Part shown: positions 12,725 to 15,320 of the stretch, piece by piece
How the letters are laid out: each line of letters begins with the position of its first letter
How positions within the stretch are numbered: the first letter of the stretch is position 1
DNA from: DASZYF01 sp035545535
GTDB taxonomy: Bacteria; Actinomycetota; Actinomycetes; Mycobacteriales; CAJCIY01
Assembly (NCBI GenBank): GCA_035545535.1
Contig: DASZYF010000092.1
Location: forward strand, 1 to 15,320
Reading direction: 5' to 3'
Length of the DNA stretch: 15,320 nt
The notes under the pieces: generated by a model
What the model was told of the DNA's origin: nothing
Database searches by the model: none
Seen by the model: the letters and a program-made list of their open reading frames with translations, nothing else
Made by a program: the position numbers and the translations under genes

Positions 12725-14047
12725 TCAGGACGGTTCGGCGAGCGCGAGGTGGCCGCGCGCAGCCAGCTCGACCAGCAGCCGCGCACCGCACGCGTCAGCG
12801 ACGCCCGCGCGCACCACGGCCGCGCGCATCGTCGGGGCGCCGGACCCGAGCGCCTGCACCACCGCGAGCTCGTCGGCGTCGAGGGCGATGCGCATCGGCA
12901 GGTCGACGTCGGAGTGCAGCCCGGCCGCCACGGGGAACCAGCCGCCCGGCGCCGCCCGCACCGCGGTGGTGACGACGGTGCCGGCGTCGAGCTCGACCTC
13001 CAGGGCCAGCGGATCGGCCGCCCGGGCCAGCCCGTCGAGCGCGTCCAGCGCCCGCCCGATCTGCTCCCCCGCGGACGCGGCCGTCTCCAGGCCGATGGGG
13101 ATGGGGATGGACGCGACGTCGCGCGGCGGGTCGGGCTTCCGCAGCACCGCGATGCCGTAGCTGACGGCGGCGATGCCGCGCTCCTCGAAGTAGGAGTGCC
13201 AGCGCGCCACGCGCGCGGCGTGCTCCGGTGTCCCGACGGTGTCGCGCGTCCACGTCGCCGTGTTCGTCGCGACGTCGTCGGTGCGGGCGTGCAGCACGAG
13301 GGCGTCGACGCCCCGGCCGTCGAACCACCCGAGCGGTGTGCGCGGGTCATCACCGACCCACGACACGAGCACCGTCGCGACGCCGCCGGGCGCGAGGACG
13401 TCGGGCAGCGCGCGGCACAGCGCCGCGCACAGGCCGTCGTCGTCGTACGCGCTGCTGCGGAACAGCACACCTTCGTCCGGGCCGATGACGTAGGGCGGGT
13501 TCGCGGCGACCACGTCGAACGTCTCACCCTGCACCGGGGCCAGTAGCGAGCCCTCCCGCAGCTCGACGTCGTCGACGCCGTTGAGCAGCAGCGTCGCCCG
13601 CGCGAACGCGAGCGCCCGCGCGGAGACGTCCGTCGCCACGACGTGGTCCGTGTGCTGCGCGAGCAGCAGGGCCTGCACGCCGTTGCCGGTGCCGACGTCG
13701 AGCGCGCGGCGGGCCGGGGTGCGCACCGTGAGGTCGGCGAGCAGCCGTGACGGCGGGTGCACGCCGGCGACGACATCTGGCCGGGCGAGGTCCCGGCGGT
13801 CGGACACCACGAGGTGGTCGCCGAGCTCGGTCACCCCGACGAGGCCGTGGACGCCCGCCCGGCCGACGCGCACGAACCCGGCCCGCTCGAGCAGCGCCGC
13901 GTCGACGACCCCGATCGCGTCGGCCGGGACGGCCTGCTCGTCGATGAGCAGCCGCCGCACGACCGCGGACCGCTGCAGCAGCGCGCGCACCGGCGCCGCG
14001 AGCGCCGGATCCGAGAGGAGCCGAGCCGGATCGGCCGCGTCGCGCAT
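12725..14047 (-). CDS. class I SAM-dependent methyltransferase with NPPY motif
   Basis: A 440-residue protein. Residues 1-110 are an N-terminal helical/winged domain that holds no SAM motifs. A Rossmann methyltransferase follows, with motif I ALDVGTGNGVQALLLA at 115-130, the acidic ribose-binding residue in VVATD (Asp140), and the catalytic NPPY at 183-186. A long C-terminal domain follows. NPPY indicates methylation of a nitrogen in a planar group, as in HemK/PrmC glutamine methyltransferases, RsmC/RlmG-type rRNA guanine enzymes and adenine DNA methyltransferases. The domain layout resembles actinobacterial HemK-like proteins rather than restriction enzymes; the target is not determinable. 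ATG 14045-14047 has GAGG 8 bases upstream. It is divergent from the SDR gene with 58 bases between. Confidence 0.88.
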   Translation of the reverse strand: MRDAADPARLLSDPALAAPVRALLQRSAVVRRLLIDEQAVPADAIGVVDAALLERAGFVRVGRAGVHGLVGVTELGDHLVVSDRRDLARPDVVAGVHPPSRLLADLTVRTPARRALDVGTGNGVQALLLAQHTDHVVATDVSARALAFARATLLLNGVDDVELREGSLLAPVQGETFDVVAANPPYVIGPDEGVLFRSSAYDDDGLCAALCRALPDVLAPGGVATVLVSWVGDDPRTPLGWFDGRGVDALVLHARTDDVATNTATWTRDTVGTPEHAARVARWHSYFEERGIAAVSYGIAVLRKPDPPRDVASIPIPIGLETAASAGEQIGRALDALDGLARAADPLALEVELDAGTVVTTAVRAAPGGWFPVAAGLHSDVDLPMRIALDADELAVVQALGSGAPTMRAAVVRAGVADACGARLLVELAARGHLALAEPS

Positions 14048-14091
14048 GTGATCATCCTCGCCAACCCCGGCCCGCGGCCACGTCGCCCCCG

Positions 14092-14097
14092 TACCGT
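14092..14097 (+). promoter_or_regulatory. putative -10 (TACCGT) of a leaderless SDR promoter
   Basis: TACCGT ends 8 bases before GTG 14106 and only 2 bases before ATG 14100. Transcription from this hexamer would start near the GTG, which therefore is the better start codon. No ribosome site is present. Confidence 0.5.
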
Positions 14098-14105
14098 TGA
14101 TGCCC

Positions 14106-15320
14106 GTGGACGGCATCGATCCGGAGCGCCTCGCGGCGGCGCTGGCGGTCTTCGCCGACCTCGAGCAGCTGCCGCCGGACCACCCGGACGTGCTCGCCGC
14201 CCGCCGCGCCACCGCGAGCCTGTACAAGCAGGTGAAGGTCGCGCGCCGCTCGGAGCGGCGCGCCGCGAAGACCGCGCACGACGCCGCGGTCACCGCGGCC
14301 ACCGCGACCGGCGCGCCCGGTCGCATCGACGACGAGACCGCCGGCGCGTTCGGCCTCACCACCGAGACGACGACCGAGAGCGCCGGCGAGCTCCTGCGGT
14401 CGCGCTCCTGCTACACGTGCAAGCAGCGCTACACGACGGTCGACGCCTTCTACCACCAGCTGTGTCCGGCGTGCGCCGCGTTCAACCGTGCGAAGCGTGA
14501 CGCCCGCACCGACCTGTCCGGCCGGCGGGCGCTGCTCACCGGTGGCCGCGCGAAGATCGGCATGTACATCGCGCTGAGGCTGCTGCGCGACGGGGCGCAC
14601 ACGACGATCACCACGCGCTTCCCCACCGACGCGACGCGGCGGTTCGCGGCGATGCCGGACAGCGCCGAGTGGCTGCACCGGCTGCGGATCATCGGCATCG
14701 ACCTGCGCGACCCCGCACAGGTGCTCGAGCTCGCCGACGCGGTCGCCGCGGAGGGACCGCTCGACATCCTCATCAACAACGCGTGCCAGACCGTGCGCCG
14801 GACACCGGGTGCCTACGCGCAGCTCATCGCGGCCGAGACGGCGGAGCTGCCGCTGGCGCTGCCCGGCAAGGGCCCGGACGTGCTGTCCATCGGCCGCTTC
14901 ACCGACGTGCGCCCGAAGAACGTCACGGCGCTCGCGCAGCACGCGGCAACCATGACCGCCGACGAGATCACGCAGCTCGCGCTCACGGGTGGCTCGTCCT
15001 CGCTCGACCGCGTCGCTGCCGGCGTGGCCATCGACGCAGGGGGCCTGGTGCCCGACCTCGACGCGGAGAACAGCTGGTCGCGCGTCGTCGACCAGATCGA
15101 CCCGCTCGAGATGCTCGAGGTGCAGCTCTGCAACATGACGGCGCCGTTCCTGCTCGTCAGCAAGCTGCGCGCCTCGCTCGCGAGCTCGCCGGCGCGCCGG
15201 AAGTACGTCGTGAACGTGTCGGCCATGGAGGGCCAGTTCGGCCGCCAGTACAAGGGCCCGGGCCACCCGCACACGAACATGGCGAAGGCCGCGCTGAACA
15301 TGCTCACGAAGACGAGCGCG
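14106..15320 (+). CDS. SDR oxidoreductase with N-terminal zinc-ribbon-like module (3' end beyond window)
   Basis: An open frame of 405 codons runs off the right edge. Residues 1-95 are helical and Ala/Arg-rich. Residues 102-123 hold CYTC...CPAC (Cys102, Cys105, Cys120, Cys123), a probable zinc ribbon. From about 138 an SDR Rossmann fold begins: TGGRAKIG at 145-152 for the nucleotide, acidic ends in IDLRD near 198-202, ILINNAC at 221-227 and catalytic-type Ser372 in VNVSAMEG. About 100 extra residues sit between NNAC and Ser372. The YxxxK site reads TNMAK (Thr390, Lys394), so the catalytic Tyr is absent. It may bind NAD(P) with altered chemistry, or use another residue. GTG 14106 was chosen from promoter spacing; ATG 14100 adds two residues. 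Confidence 0.85.
   Translation, partial: MDGIDPERLAAALAVFADLEQLPPDHPDVLAARRATASLYKQVKVARRSERRAAKTAHDAAVTAATATGAPGRIDDETAGAFGLTTETTTESAGELLRSRSCYTCKQRYTTVDAFYHQLCPACAAFNRAKRDARTDLSGRRALLTGGRAKIGMYIALRLLRDGAHTTITTRFPTDATRRFAAMPDSAEWLHRLRIIGIDLRDPAQVLELADAVAAEGPLDILINNACQTVRRTPGAYAQLIAAETAELPLALPGKGPDVLSIGRFTDVRPKNVTALAQHAATMTADEITQLALTGGSSSLDRVAAGVAIDAGGLVPDLDAENSWSRVVDQIDPLEMLEVQLCNMTAPFLLVSKLRASLASSPARRKYVVNVSAMEGQFGRQYKGPGHPHTNMAKAALNMLTKTSA

Noticed and set aside
12725..14047. DNA modification methyltransferase of a restriction or phage-defence system
   Set aside because: NPPY is shared with HemK- and rRNA-type enzymes, there is no nuclease, helicase or specificity gene nearby, and the layout is HemK-like.
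14052..15272. Minus-strand open frame of 406 codons at the right edge
   Set aside because: It is antisense to the zinc-ribbon SDR, whose Rossmann motifs and zinc cysteines are clear.

Overview
The window is very GC-rich and densely packed, with third-position GC bias on both strands and no gap above about 140 bases. This bacterium is most likely an actinomycete (Actinomycetota). Supporting signs are an ECF sigma factor, a sortase-E type LAATG wall-sorting signal, many GTG starts, and several promoters of the TAnnnT type lying 6-8 bases before a start codon, which is the leaderless arrangement common in that phylum. I cannot name a genus. I see no RNA genes, insertion sequences, CRISPR or phage genes. 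It reads as a chromosomal segment of small, independent transcription units.

Layout, left to right. Bases 1-150 are the tail of an unidentified gene (+). An alpha/beta hydrolase (-) with an unusual active site follows. It is divergent from a two-gene unit (+) made of an ECF sigma factor and an overlapping single-pass membrane protein with an external Asp-box (BNR) propeller, probably a sensor/sigma pair. That unit converges on an amidase-signature enzyme (-), and the two stop codons share one CTAG. Divergent from the amidase is a secreted right-handed beta-helix protein (+) ending in an LAATG wall anchor. Next is a coupled pair (+), an AhpD/carboxymuconolactone-decarboxylase-like protein and an NAD-dependent epimerase/dehydratase, with an operator-like 20-bp palindrome just upstream. 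Then come a sulfide:quinone-reductase/NDH-2-like flavoprotein (+) and a secreted protein with two PKD-like domains (+).

The second half starts with a minus-strand operon of an MFS exporter and a UBP-type zinc-finger protein. It is divergent from a metal-binding pirin (+), whose 3' end overlaps a small SHOCT-domain gene (-). A class I methyltransferase with an NPPY motif (-) is divergent from a large SDR oxidoreductase (+) that runs off the right edge and carries an N-terminal four-cysteine zinc-ribbon-like module.

Functionally, three genes point to cell-surface or secreted biology (propeller sensor, beta-helix wall protein, PKD protein), and several others to redox and small-molecule metabolism (CMD-like protein, epimerase, flavoprotein, pirin, SDR, amidase, hydrolase). 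The most unusual items are the zinc-ribbon SDR lacking the catalytic Tyr, the sigma/propeller pair, the MFS/UBP-finger operon, and the repeated leaderless promoter design. No single multi-gene system of a clearly new type is evident.
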